64,000 nucleotides of DNA from CAIWHR01 sp963836265 (GTDB lineage Bacteria; Pseudomonadota; Gammaproteobacteria; Burkholderiales; Casimicrobiaceae): positions 124,001 to 188,000 of the forward strand of contig CAWIIO010000002.1 in NCBI GenBank assembly GCA_963836265.1, given 5' to 3'. A program made the position numbers and the translations under genes. Below, piece by piece: positions 1 through 8,247 of the stretch; position 1 is the first letter of the stretch, and the number at the start of each line of letters is the position of its first letter. The notes under the pieces were generated by a model. It had not been told where the DNA came from, did not search any database, and saw only the letters and a program-made list of their open reading frames with translations.

Positions 1-416
1 CGAGTGTCACGCAACGCGGCACCGAGCATTCGGACGAGATGACGCCGCAGGGGTACCTGTCGAACAACGCGGGCGGCGTCCTCGGCGGCGTTTCGACGGG
101 GCAGGACGTGGTCGTCACCCTCGCGGTCAAGCCGACATCGTCGGTCCGGCTCGATCGCCGCTCGATCGACAAAGCCGGAAACCCCGTCATCGTGAACACG
201 CACGGCCGTCACGATCCGTGCGTCGGGATCCGCGCGACACCGATTGCCGAGGCGATGCTTGCTATCGTGCTGATGGACCATGCCTTGCGCCACCGCGCGC
301 AGAACGCCGATGTGGTCGTCACGACGCCGAGGATCGCCGCCAAGGCGCCGCGGGACGTTGCCGCCGGCCGCCGCCCCGAATTGAACGTCGACGACCCGGA
401 CCCCGACGAGGCGTGA
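1..416 (+). CDS. aroC: Chorismate synthase, C-terminal part (gene cut by window edge)
   Basis: This is the last ~137 residues of chorismate synthase, which converts EPSP to chorismate in the cytoplasmic shikimate pathway using reduced FMN. The reading frame is open from base 3. It carries the conserved C-terminal stretches EHSDEM, GYLSNNAGGVLGG, STGQD and GRHDPC-GIRA-PIAEAM typical of AroC. The stop at 414-416 lies 57 bases from the stop of the converging xseA gene. The N-terminus lies outside the window. Confidence 0.95.
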   Translation, partial: SVTQRGTEHSDEMTPQGYLSNNAGGVLGGVSTGQDVVVTLAVKPTSSVRLDRRSIDKAGNPVIVNTHGRHDPCVGIRATPIAEAMLAIVLMDHALRHRAQNADVVVTTPRIAAKAPRDVAAGRRPELNVDDPDPDEA

Positions 417-473
417 AGGTGGTCGAGCTTCCCGCATCGAGCGCAACGATCGCGCCCGGTTCGCTAACAGGCC

Positions 474-1913
474 CTAACCGTAGGGCGGCGTCAGGTCGAC
501 CTCGTCGACCGTCGCCTCCGCGCGCCCGCGCGCGAACGCAAGCGCGAGAGTGTCGCCGACGGCGAGCGCCCCCGCGTCTTGGACGATCGTGCCGTCCGCT
601 CTGGTGGCAATCGCGTAACCGCGCTCGAGCACGGCTTGCGGATTGAGGTGCACGAGATTCTGGCCGAGCGCCGCGATCCGCGTCGCGGCACGTCCGGCGT
701 GCGCCCGCGCGGCACGCCGCAGCGCATCGCTGGCCAGCGCGAGACGCGCTGCCTGCGGCAGTGGCTGCTTCGACTGCCACGCAAAGCGATGGGCGGCTGC
801 ACTTGTTCGGCCGCTCGCGATCACCAGCCGATGCCGCATCGCGCGACCGAGCCGCGCCGCCAGCACCTGCGCATCGCATGCTTGCCGGGCGAGCCGGACG
901 GCGGGATGCACGAGGCGGCGGGCAAGACCGTCGACGCGCTGGATCCGGGTCTCGAGCGTGCGTTGCTGCGCCCGCTGCCAGCGGGCGCCCACGGAGTCGA
1001 CGTGGCCCCAGACCGCGCGGCGGTCTGGCACGACGAGCGTTGCGGCGGCCGTAGGCGTCGGGGCGCGCGCATCGGCGACGAAATCGCAGATCGTGAAATC
1101 GGTTTCATGGCCGATCCCGGCGACGACGGGCAACGCCGATTCATAAACGGCACGAGCGACGAGTTCCTCGTTGAACGCCCACAGGTCCTCGATCGAACCA
1201 CCGCCCCGAGCGACGATCAGCACGTCGACCTCCTGCCGGAGGTTGGCGGTACGGATCGCCTCGGCGATGCCGGCTGCCGCGCCGTCTCCTTGGACCGGGG
1301 CCGGATAGACGATGACGCGCAGCGGGGGCCACCGCCGGTGCAGCGTGGTGAGCAGGTCGCGCAGTGCCGCGGCGCCGGTCGACGTCACGATTCCGACCGC
1401 GCGCGGAAACCGCGGCAAAGATCGCTTGCGCGCCGCGCTGAACCAGCCTGCCGCCTCGAGTCGAGCCTTGAGGCGCGCGAATCGCTCGTAGAGGACGCCG
1501 CGACCGGCGCGCCGCATCGTCTCGACGTTGAGCTGGAACTCGCCGCGCGCCTCGTAGATCGACGCCGTGGCGCGCAGCTCGACGGCGAGTCCGTTGCCGA
1601 GGCCGAAGTCGACGAACTGCGCCTTGTTCCGGAAAAAGACGCAGCGCACCTGCGCCTGCGCGTCCTTCAGATTGAAGTAGCAGTGGCCCGAGGACGCGCG
1701 CGAGAAATTCGATATTTCGCCGGCGACCCAGATCAGGCCCAGGTGCCGCTCCAGAAGGAGCCGGGCGGAGCTCACGAGCAGCGAGACCGGGAGGACCGGT
1801 TGCGAACCCGGAGTGAGGTCGACGGGCAATTGCCCGGTACCTCGGCGGCCCCCGGCGCCGAGCGCGTCGCCCGCGGCGCCATCGGCATCGCCGGGTACGA
1901 GGGAGCGGTTCAT
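474..1913 (-). CDS. xseA: Exodeoxyribonuclease VII large subunit
   Basis: This 479-residue protein is the catalytic large subunit of exonuclease VII, which with XseB degrades single-stranded DNA to short oligonucleotides. The N-terminal OB-fold shows LIWVAGEISNFSRASSGHCYFNLKD, split here as LIWVAGEISNF and GHCYFNLKD. It is followed by the family core FPRAVGIVTS-TGAA, RGGGSIEDLWAFN and PVVAGIGHETDFTICDFVAD. The C-terminal region is rich in Arg and Ala and suits the coiled region of the family. The first ~40 residues are low complexity, so the true start may lie further in. xseB is not adjacent. Convergent with aroC and divergent from glnS. Confidence 0.95.
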   Translation of the reverse strand: MNRSLVPGDADGAAGDALGAGGRRGTGQLPVDLTPGSQPVLPVSLLVSSARLLLERHLGLIWVAGEISNFSRASSGHCYFNLKDAQAQVRCVFFRNKAQFVDFGLGNGLAVELRATASIYEARGEFQLNVETMRRAGRGVLYERFARLKARLEAAGWFSAARKRSLPRFPRAVGIVTSTGAAALRDLLTTLHRRWPPLRVIVYPAPVQGDGAAAGIAEAIRTANLRQEVDVLIVARGGGSIEDLWAFNEELVARAVYESALPVVAGIGHETDFTICDFVADARAPTPTAAATLVVPDRRAVWGHVDSVGARWQRAQQRTLETRIQRVDGLARRLVHPAVRLARQACDAQVLAARLGRAMRHRLVIASGRTSAAAHRFAWQSKQPLPQAARLALASDALRRAARAHAGRAATRIAALGQNLVHLNPQAVLERGYAIATRADGTIVQDAGALAVGDTLALAFARGRAEATVDEVDLTPPYG

Positions 1914-2165
1914 GACGCCCGGGTTTCCGGCTTGACAGCGTGCATGCAGAAGCCCAATTGTCCAGGACGAATTTTATGGGCCGATCCTGATTCACCCACC
2001 CGTCGAGGTCGCCGGAAGCGCTCGGCTCGCCGCGAAATCGTCCCTGAGCAAGATTTACAAAACGATGATTCGCAAGCAGAAAAATCAGGGCGGAAATTGG
2101 GCATGACAAGAATATTACCGACCCGTTCTCCACTTAGCCGCCGAATGTACAAGATATGCACACTA

Positions 2166-2188
2166 TTATCCACAGGATTTGTGGACAA
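2166..2188. promoter_or_regulatory. Inverted pair of DnaA-box-like 9-mers in the xseA-glnS intergenic region
   Basis: TTATCCACA (2166-2174) is a perfect match to the classical DnaA box. Five bases on is TGTGGACAA (2180-2188), whose complement TTGTCCACA differs from it by one base. The two form an almost perfect inverted repeat inside the 429-bp divergent gap 1914-2342, which otherwise holds only promoter-like AT-richer sequence and no gene. Possible roles are DnaA-responsive transcription of xseA or glnS, or DnaA titration. Two boxes alone do not make an origin. Confidence 0.45.
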
Positions 2189-2322
2189 CCGCTCCCGCAA
2201 AGCAACGACGGTCGCCCTGAAACGCTTGTCTGGCGCGGGATTCGAAGGCACGGCTCTCGCGCACTGGGAAATGGGCGATGACGTCGAAGCACGTCCCGGT
2301 TAGAATGCAGGAACGGCTGCGC

Positions 2323-2336
2323 TTGTTCATGAACAA
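2323..2336. promoter_or_regulatory. Perfect 14-bp palindrome just upstream of glnS
   Basis: TTGTTCATGAACAA is a perfect palindrome ending 6 bases before the glnS start codon at 2343. Its position over the expected ribosome-binding area suggests an operator or an RNA hairpin affecting translation. No protein can be assigned to it from the sequence alone. Confidence 0.35.
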
Positions 2337-2342
2337 ACAATA

Positions 2343-4205
2343 ATGAGTGCTGCACTGCCGCAAGAAATCATCGATGCGGAGGCGACAACGCTGACGAAAA
2401 CCTCGGCTTCGGCGCAGCGGCCGCCGGCCACCTCCGGCACACCTGCGTCGCATTTCTTGCGCGCGATCATCGCCGAAGACAACCGCACCGGCAAATACGG
2501 GGGGCGGGTCGTCACGCGTTTTCCGCCCGAGCCCAACGGCTACCTCCATTATGGTCACGCCAAGTCGATCATCCTGAATTTCGGGCTCGCGGCCGAGAAC
2601 GCCGGCCACTGCCATCTGCGCTTCGACGATACCAATCCGTTGAAGGAAGAGACCGAATACGAAGATTCGATCGAGGCGTCGGTGCGCTGGCTGGGCTTCG
2701 ATTGGGGCACGCATCTCTATCACGCCTCCGACTACTACGACGATCTCTACCGCTTCGCCGAGTGGTTCGTCGAGCAGGGGCTTGCGTACGTCGACAGTCA
2801 GTCGGCCGAGGAGATGCGCGCGCTTCGCGGCACGCTGATCGAGGCGGGACGGGCGAGCCCGTACCGCGATCGCACCGTCGCCGAGAACCTCGACCTCTTC
2901 CGCCGAATGCGCGCCGGCGAATTCCCGGATGGCGCACACGTGCTGCGTCTGAAGATCGACATGGCGAGCCCGAATGTCAACATGCGCGACCCGGCGATCT
3001 ACCGGATCCGCCACGCATCGCACCACCGCACCGGCGACAAATGGTGCGTCTACCCGCTATACGATTACACGCATTGCATCTCGGACGCGCTCGAGCGGAT
3101 CACGCATTCGATCTGCACGCTCGAGTTCCAGGATCACCGCCCTCTGTACGAGTGGGTGATCGAGAGGCTCGCCGATGGCGGAGAGCTCGTGCGCCCGCTG
3201 CCGCAGCAGTACGAATTCGCACGCCTCAACCTCACCTTCGTCGTGCTGTCGAAGCGCAAGCTGATCGAGCTCGTGAGCAGGGGGCACGTCGACGGGTGGG
3301 ACGATCCGCGGATGCCGACCCTCGTCGGAGCGCGCCGGCGCGGCTTCACGCCGGAAGGCTTCCGCCTGTTCGCCGAGCGCATCGGCGTGTCGAAATCCGA
3401 TTCATGGATCGACATGGGCGTGCTCGAGGACTGCATGCGCGAAGACCTGAATGCGCGCGCCCCGCGCCGCCTCGCCGTGGTCGACCCGGTCAGGCTGGTG
3501 ATCGACAACTATCCCGAGGGGAAGAACGAGTCTTGCGTCGCGCCGAATCACCCGCAGCACCCGGAACTTGGCCGCCGCGAACTGACGCTGTCGCGCGAGC
3601 TCTGGATCGAGCGCGACGATTACACCGAGACGCCGCAGAAAGGCTATTTCCGCCTGGCGCCAGGGGCCGAGGTGCGGCTGCGCTACGGCTACATCGTGAA
3701 ATGCACCGGCGCCGACACGGACGCCGCCGGGAACGTCGTCGCGGTGCACTGCACCTACGATCCGGAGACGAAGAGCGGTTCCGCGGGTGCGGATGCGCGC
3801 AAGGTGAAGGGAAACATTCACTGGCTGTCGGTCACCGACGCGGTGCCGGCGGAAGTGCGCCTCTACGATCGCCTCTTCGCGGTGCCATTTCCGGGGGCGA
3901 AGAGTCCGTGGGGCGCGCGGGGTGAGAGCGGCGGCGTCGGTGCAGCGACGCACGCGACGATCGTCGCGGGAGACGACGACGAGGCGGCCGAACCGGTCGA
4001 GCGCGACTATCTCGACGACTTGAATCCCGATTCGAAGCGCGTGCAAACGGCATTCGTCGAGCCGGCACTGGCAGGCGCTGCGCCTGAAGACCGGTTCCAG
4101 TTCGAGCGGCACGGGTATTTTGTCGCCGACCTCGCTGACCACGCGCCGGGCAGGCCCGTTTTCAATCGGACGGCGACGCTCCGCGATTCCTGGACGAAAC
4201 AGTAG
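2343..4205 (+). CDS. glnS: Glutaminyl-tRNA synthetase
   Basis: This class I aminoacyl-tRNA synthetase of 620 residues charges tRNA-Gln with glutamine. The HIGH-type motif HYGH is at residues 69-72, preceded by RFPPEPNGYL. The KMSKS-type loop is LSKRK at 302-306. The two anticodon-binding beta-barrels follow, ending in FERHGYFVAD and RPVFNRTATLRDSW as in other GlnRS. The first ~35 residues are a low-complexity extension. About 30 extra acidic/Gly-rich residues sit between the PFPGA-like element and LDDLNPDSKRV, which is longer than in the E. coli enzyme. No clear Shine-Dalgarno precedes ATG 2343. Confidence 0.96.
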   Translation: MSAALPQEIIDAEATTLTKTSASAQRPPATSGTPASHFLRAIIAEDNRTGKYGGRVVTRFPPEPNGYLHYGHAKSIILNFGLAAENAGHCHLRFDDTNPLKEETEYEDSIEASVRWLGFDWGTHLYHASDYYDDLYRFAEWFVEQGLAYVDSQSAEEMRALRGTLIEAGRASPYRDRTVAENLDLFRRMRAGEFPDGAHVLRLKIDMASPNVNMRDPAIYRIRHASHHRTGDKWCVYPLYDYTHCISDALERITHSICTLEFQDHRPLYEWVIERLADGGELVRPLPQQYEFARLNLTFVVLSKRKLIELVSRGHVDGWDDPRMPTLVGARRRGFTPEGFRLFAERIGVSKSDSWIDMGVLEDCMREDLNARAPRRLAVVDPVRLVIDNYPEGKNESCVAPNHPQHPELGRRELTLSRELWIERDDYTETPQKGYFRLAPGAEVRLRYGYIVKCTGADTDAAGNVVAVHCTYDPETKSGSAGADARKVKGNIHWLSVTDAVPAEVRLYDRLFAVPFPGAKSPWGARGESGGVGAATHATIVAGDDDEAAEPVERDYLDDLNPDSKRVQTAFVEPALAGAAPEDRFQFERHGYFVADLADHAPGRPVFNRTATLRDSWTKQ

Positions 4206-4317
4206 AAGCGCGCCCCGCGATACGGACGGAGCAGGACGAGCCTGCTCGAGCCGGTTCTGCCGTTTTCCGCCGTTGCGCTAAGATGGCGCCCGCCGCCTTT
4301 CCCGCCGGGAGCACTCC

Positions 4318-5187
4318 ATGAAGCGCATCGCTCTGTTCGTCGTCACCAATCTCGCCGTCCTCCTCGTGCTGTCGGTGGTCCTGCGCCTGCTCGGGCTCGA
4401 TCGGGCGATGTATTCGCAGACGGGGATTTCATACGGCGGATTGCTCGCCTTCTCGGCCGTCGTCGGCTTCACCGGCGCAATCATCTCGCTGCTGATGTCG
4501 AAAGCGATGGCGAAATGGTCCACGGGTGCGCACGTCATCGAGCAACCCGGCAACGAGGCCGAAGCGTGGCTCGTCGAGACCGTGCGCCGGCTCGCCGCAA
4601 CGGCCGGCGTCGGGATGCCCGAAGTCGCGATCTACGACGGTCCGGCCAATGCGTTCGCGACCGGGGCATTCAGGAATTCCGCATTGGTGGCGGTCTCGAC
4701 CGGGTTGCTGCAGTCGATGAACAGGGAGGAGATCGAGGCGGTGCTGGGTCACGAACTGGCGCACGTCGCCAACGGCGACATGGTCACGATGACCCTGATC
4801 CAGGGCGTCGTGAACACGTTCGTCGTGTTCTTCGCGCGCATCATCGGGTCGATCGTCGACAAGACGGTGTTTCGCACCGAACGGGGCAACGGGCCGGGCT
4901 ACTTCATCACCGTCATCGTCGCCCAGATCGTGCTCGGCATTCTCGCGTCGATAATCGTCGCCTGGTTCTCGCGCCGCCGCGAGTTCCGCGCCGATGCCGG
5001 CAGCGCGCAGTTTCTGGGCACGCCGTCGCCGATGATCAACGCGCTGCGCCGGCTGGGTGGCCTGGAGCCGGGCGAGCTACCGCAGGCGATGCACGGCTTC
5101 GGCATCACCGACAAAGGCGGGGTCATGGCGCTGTTCTCGACCCACCCGCCGATCGAGGAGCGCATCGCGGCATTGCAGAAGGCGTGA
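4318..5187 (+). CDS. htpX: Membrane zinc metalloprotease HtpX
   Basis: This 289-residue protein is the HtpX heat-shock protease, an M48-family inner-membrane zinc endopeptidase that removes misfolded membrane proteins. Two N-terminal hydrophobic segments (about residues 4-24 and 38-60) precede the zinc motif HELAH at 145-149. A further hydrophobic segment (ITVIVAQIVLGILASIIVAW) follows, then the third-ligand region RRREFRADAGSA. The tail FSTHPPIEERIAALQ is characteristic of the family. Length is normal. It starts at the ATG after GGGAGCACTCC, which holds a GGAG ribosome-binding site. Confidence 0.95.
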   Translation: MKRIALFVVTNLAVLLVLSVVLRLLGLDRAMYSQTGISYGGLLAFSAVVGFTGAIISLLMSKAMAKWSTGAHVIEQPGNEAEAWLVETVRRLAATAGVGMPEVAIYDGPANAFATGAFRNSALVAVSTGLLQSMNREEIEAVLGHELAHVANGDMVTMTLIQGVVNTFVVFFARIIGSIVDKTVFRTERGNGPGYFITVIVAQIVLGILASIIVAWFSRRREFRADAGSAQFLGTPSPMINALRRLGGLEPGELPQAMHGFGITDKGGVMALFSTHPPIEERIAALQKA

Positions 5188-5229
5188 AGGGCGCGCTCCG
5201 AGACCCGCGCGACGCCCACGGGAGCGGCA

Positions 5230-5451
5230 ATGTTCAAGCTCGAAGTCGAGGACGACAAGGGGATCTGGAGCGACGTCCGCAGCCCCGATGGAACACTCTT
5301 GACGTTCGATAACGAGGCCGATGCGCGGGCGGCCCTGGCCACGCGCTTCCCGGTGCTCGTGCAGATGGAGCGCTACGGCGGCGGGAAACGCACGCGCGTC
5401 ATTCGGATTCTCGAAGACGAGGACGACTGGCCGCAGCGGCGAAAGGATTGA
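5230..5451 (+). CDS. Small acidic protein of unknown function
   Basis: This 73-residue protein is not recognised. It is rich in Asp, Glu and Arg, has no signal peptide or membrane segment, and ends in an acidic-then-basic tail (EDEDDWPQRRKD). It starts at an ATG preceded by GGGAGCGGCA, a good ribosome-binding site, 42 bases after htpX. Its stop overlaps a possible upstream TTG of the following GST gene, so it probably sits in one transcript with htpX and the GST. Compact size and lack of frameshifts argue for a real gene. Confidence 0.7.
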   Translation: MFKLEVEDDKGIWSDVRSPDGTLLTFDNEADARAALATRFPVLVQMERYGGGKRTRVIRILEDEDDWPQRRKD

Positions 5452-5462
5452 GCGAGACGACG

Positions 5463-6080
5463 ATGATCGACTTCTATACGTGGCAGACGTCCAACGGCCA
5501 GCGCGCCGCGATCCTGCTCGAGGAATGCGGCTTTGCCTATGACGTGCACAAGGTCGACCTTGCCAAAGGCGAGCAGCGGAGCCCGGGGTTCCTCGAGATA
5601 AATCCCGCCGGTGCGATTCCGGTGATCGTCGATTGGGACGGCCCCGGCGGCAAGCCGGTGACGCTCGCGCAATCGGGCGCGATCGAGCTCTATCTCGCCG
5701 AGAAGGCCGGCCGCTTCGTTCCCGCGGATCCGGCGCGGCGGGCGAGCGCGTACCAGTGGTTCATGCAGGCGCTCACCGACTGCGCAACCAGCTCGACGGG
5801 AATCTTCTTTTGCAACGTCCTTCTGCCCGAGAAGTCGGCGGCCAACGTCGCGTGGTTCGAGAAGCGTCTCACGAGCCAGTTCCGGCTCGCCGACGCGCGG
5901 CTCGCGACCCACGAATGGCTGGCAGGGGAGTTGTCGCTGGCCGATTTGGCGCTCTATCCGGTCTACGCGGTGCGCAAGGCGCTCGCCGACGCGGCGGGCG
6001 ACCTGCCGCACCTTGCCCGCTGGGGGGCGGCGCTCGCGACGCGACCGGCTGTCGCGAAAGCGATGCAGATCGCAGCCTGA
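5463..6080 (+). CDS. Glutathione S-transferase-like protein
   Basis: This 205-residue soluble protein has the two-domain cytosolic GST layout. The N-terminal thioredoxin-like part has FYTWQTSNGQRAAILLEE, the cis-proline NPAGAIPVI and the glutathione-contacting QSGAIELYLAEK. The helical C-terminal domain includes the capping motif LSLADLALYPV. The opening YTWQTSNGQ with a Ser near the active position resembles the YfcG/YghU-type disulfide-bond oxidoreductases, so substrate and activity are open. ATG 5463 is used; a TTG at 5448 overlapping the previous stop is an alternative. Confidence 0.88.
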   Translation: MIDFYTWQTSNGQRAAILLEECGFAYDVHKVDLAKGEQRSPGFLEINPAGAIPVIVDWDGPGGKPVTLAQSGAIELYLAEKAGRFVPADPARRASAYQWFMQALTDCATSSTGIFFCNVLLPEKSAANVAWFEKRLTSQFRLADARLATHEWLAGELSLADLALYPVYAVRKALADAAGDLPHLARWGAALATRPAVAKAMQIAA

Positions 6081-6250
6081 CGCTTCACTGCCGCGTCTCG
6101 CGCCACGGGGGCGCTCGGCCAATTGGAGGCGTCGGGTGCGAGGCTCCGACTGCTCCGGGTTTCGCGCGAGCCACGACCGAATCGGGTACGACGCTATCGA
6201 GACAGCGGGAAGTGCCACCACGTTCGGGCGGCGAGTCGCGGCGAGCGCCG

Positions 6251-7276
6251 TCACGGCTCCCGGGCTCGCGCGGTGCTCTCGCCCGCGGGGGGGAGCGGCC
6301 GCGTTGGCGGCAGGTTCTTCGCGACAAGATAAAGCGGCCGCTGCTTGACCTCGATGAACATCCGCGCCAGGTATTCGCCGATGATGCCGAGCGCCATCAA
6401 TTGGAGCCCCCCGAGGAAGAGGATCAGCGTAACCAGCGTCGGGAAGCCGCGTGCGGGGTCGCCGAAGATGAGTGTCTTGACGATGAAGTAGACGCCGTAC
6501 GCGAAGGCGAGGAGGGCCGTCGCGAATCCGACGTAGCTTGCGACCTTGAGGGGAACGACCGAAAACGACGTGATGCCCTCGAGCGCGAAGTTCCACAGTC
6601 GCCAGTAGCTCCACTTGGTCTTGCCCGCATAGCGGCCGTCGCGGTCGTAAACGATCTCCCTGCAGGGGAAGCCGATCCACGCGAATAAGCCCTTCATGAA
6701 CCGGCTGCGCTCGGGGAAGCGAGCGAGCGCCTCGACGGCACGCCGCGACAGGAGCCGGAAGTCCCCGACATTCTCCGGGATTTCGATGGTGCCGATGCCG
6801 CCGATCGCGCGATAGAAGGCGCGCGCCGTTGCCTTCTTGAACCAGCTTTCCTGCGCCCGGCTCGCACGGCGCATCAAGACGACGTCGTAGCCTTCCTGCC
6901 ATGCGGCGATCATGTTCGGAATGAGCTCCGGCGGATCCTGCAGGTCGGCATCGATGACGACAACGGCGTCCCCCTGGGAATGATCGAGACCGGCGCTCAT
7001 CGCGACTTCCTTGCCGAAGTTGCGCGAAAGGTCGACCACCGCGACACGGGGATCGCTGTCGTGGAACTTCACCAGGCACGCCATCGATCCGTCGCGGCTG
7101 CCATCGTTGACGTAGACGATTTCCGCGTCGGCCGGGAGGTTGTCGAGCACGGCCGCAAGCCGCTGGTGAAACGCGGGCAAAACGGCCTCCTCGTCGTATA
7201 CGGGCACGACCACCGACAGCGAGGGGCGTCGGGTGCCGCGCGTCGAGCGGGTGGCGACTGCGGTCAGAACGTCCAT
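6251..7276 (-). CDS. GtrB/DPM1-like family 2 glycosyltransferase
   Basis: This 341-residue membrane-anchored glycosyltransferase belongs to the DPM1/GtrB/ArnC group, which moves a sugar from a nucleotide donor to undecaprenyl or polyprenyl phosphate at the inner face of the membrane. The GT-A domain shows SVVVPVYDEE, the VNDGS element and the metal-binding DADLQDPPE. Two hydrophobic helices near the C-terminus (VASYVGFATALLAFAYGVYF and LVTLILFLGGLQLMALGII) match the two membrane helices of GtrB. The ATG overlaps the end of the upstream gtrA gene by 13 bases, so the two are translationally coupled. The sugar cannot be read from sequence. Confidence 0.9.
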   Translation of the reverse strand: MDVLTAVATRSTRGTRRPSLSVVVPVYDEEAVLPAFHQRLAAVLDNLPADAEIVYVNDGSRDGSMACLVKFHDSDPRVAVVDLSRNFGKEVAMSAGLDHSQGDAVVVIDADLQDPPELIPNMIAAWQEGYDVVLMRRASRAQESWFKKATARAFYRAIGGIGTIEIPENVGDFRLLSRRAVEALARFPERSRFMKGLFAWIGFPCREIVYDRDGRYAGKTKWSYWRLWNFALEGITSFSVVPLKVASYVGFATALLAFAYGVYFIVKTLIFGDPARGFPTLVTLILFLGGLQLMALGIIGEYLARMFIEVKQRPLYLVAKNLPPTRPLPPAGESTARAREP

Positions 7277-7665
7277 GTGCGGTTCGCGAGGTAGCCGACG
7301 GCCAGCACGGCCCCGGTGGCTACGACCTGCGCGACGAGATAGTGAGGCCCCACGAGGGCGAGCACGGCGGCGAGCACGACGGCATTGAGCGCGACGCCGA
7401 GCACGGACACGGCAGCGAATCGCGGCAGCGCCGCGCGATGCGCCTTGCGGCTCGCGAACGTATAACGGTGGTTGAGGACGTAGTTGACGATCGCGCCGCC
7501 GATTGCGCCGGCGGTCGACGCGGCCACGGCGCCGACGCCTGCGAGTTGCACGAGCCCGATCAGCACCGCGTAATGGACGCTCGTGCCGAGCGCACCGGCA
7601 CCGCTGTAGCGCAGGAATTGGGGCGTGATGGGCGCGGGCAAGGGGTCGGGCACTCGCGGCGGCAT
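7264..7665 (-). CDS. GtrA-family polyprenyl-phosphate-sugar flippase-like protein
   Basis: This 133-residue integral membrane protein has four hydrophobic segments and the GtrA signatures YSGAGALGTSVHYAVL and NYVLNHRYTF, ending LANRTWTF. GtrA-like proteins are thought to help move polyprenyl-phosphate-linked sugars across the membrane. The start at ATG 7665 (MPPRVPDP) is chosen because the upstream in-frame extension is Arg-rich and unlike the family. It lies directly upstream of and overlaps the GtrB-like gene, matching the usual GtrA-GtrB pairing. A third, linkage-specific transferase gene is not next to them. Confidence 0.88.
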   Translation of the reverse strand: MPPRVPDPLPAPITPQFLRYSGAGALGTSVHYAVLIGLVQLAGVGAVAASTAGAIGGAIVNYVLNHRYTFASRKAHRAALPRFAAVSVLGVALNAVVLAAVLALVGPHYLVAQVVATGAVLAVGYLANRTWTF

Positions 7666-7845
7666 CGGGCGATGGTCTGGCAGCAGCGCGAAGGCGGAGC
7701 GACGAAGTGGAACTCTATCGCCTCGACGCCGGCTTGTCCGCAGCTGGTTGTTGCGGCGCGGCGCGTGGAAGAACAACGGCCGGCGGGGCGAACCCGGCCG
7801 GCCGTGCGATCACTTCCCTGGTGAAGGGGACGGTCGTCGTTTCGA

Positions 7846-8247
7846 CTATTTCAGATGGTTCGAGACGAGCTTGGTCATCTCGAACATCGACACCTGCTTC
7901 TTGCCGCCGAACACGGCGCGGAGCTTTTCGTCGGCGTTGATCAGGCGCTTGTTGAGGGAATCCTGCAGCCTGTTCTTCTTGATGTAGTCCCAGATTTTCT
8001 TCGTGACGTCGGTACGCGGCATCGGCATCGCTCCGATGACGGCGGCGAGCACCGAGGATGGCGTCATCGGTTTCATGAACGCGGCGTTTGGTTTGCGCTT
8101 TGCCGTGGACTTCTTGGCGGGCTTCTTGGCCGGAGCCTTCTTCGCGGGTGCCTTCCTGGCGGCGGGTTTCTTCGCGGCGGGCTTCTTGGCGGGTTTCTTG
8201 GCGGGCTTCTTGGCAGGCTTCTTTGCTGCTTTCTTGGCAGTAGCCAT
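7846..8247 (-). CDS. Histone H1-like tail fused to a SWIB/MDM2 domain
   Basis: The protein has 133 residues. The first ~52 are a Lys/Ala/Pro tail made of repeated AKKPAKKP units like eukaryotic H1 or bacterial AlgP/HctB tails. Residues ~55-133 form a SWIB domain: FMKPMTPSSVLAAVIGA, KKIWDYIKKNRLQD and NADEKLRAVFG with the final SMFEMTKLVSNHL. Such fusions occur in beta- and gammaproteobacteria and chlamydiae. A nucleoid-binding or topology role is inferred. The ATG follows AGGAAGGAGAACT, a strong ribosome-binding site. Confidence 0.92.
   Translation of the reverse strand: MATAKKAAKKPAKKPAKKPAKKPAAKKPAARKAPAKKAPAKKPAKKSTAKRKPNAAFMKPMTPSSVLAAVIGAMPMPRTDVTKKIWDYIKKNRLQDSLNKRLINADEKLRAVFGGKKQVSMFEMTKLVSNHLK

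Noticed and set aside
2166..2188. Origin of replication at the xseA-glnS gap
   Set aside because: Only two DnaA boxes, no dnaA/dnaN/gidA genes nearby and no long AT-rich unwinding region.
579..2303. 574-codon frame antisense to xseA
   Set aside because: Shadow of a GC-rich gene; its translation is Arg/Gly-rich with no family pattern while xseA is plainly real.
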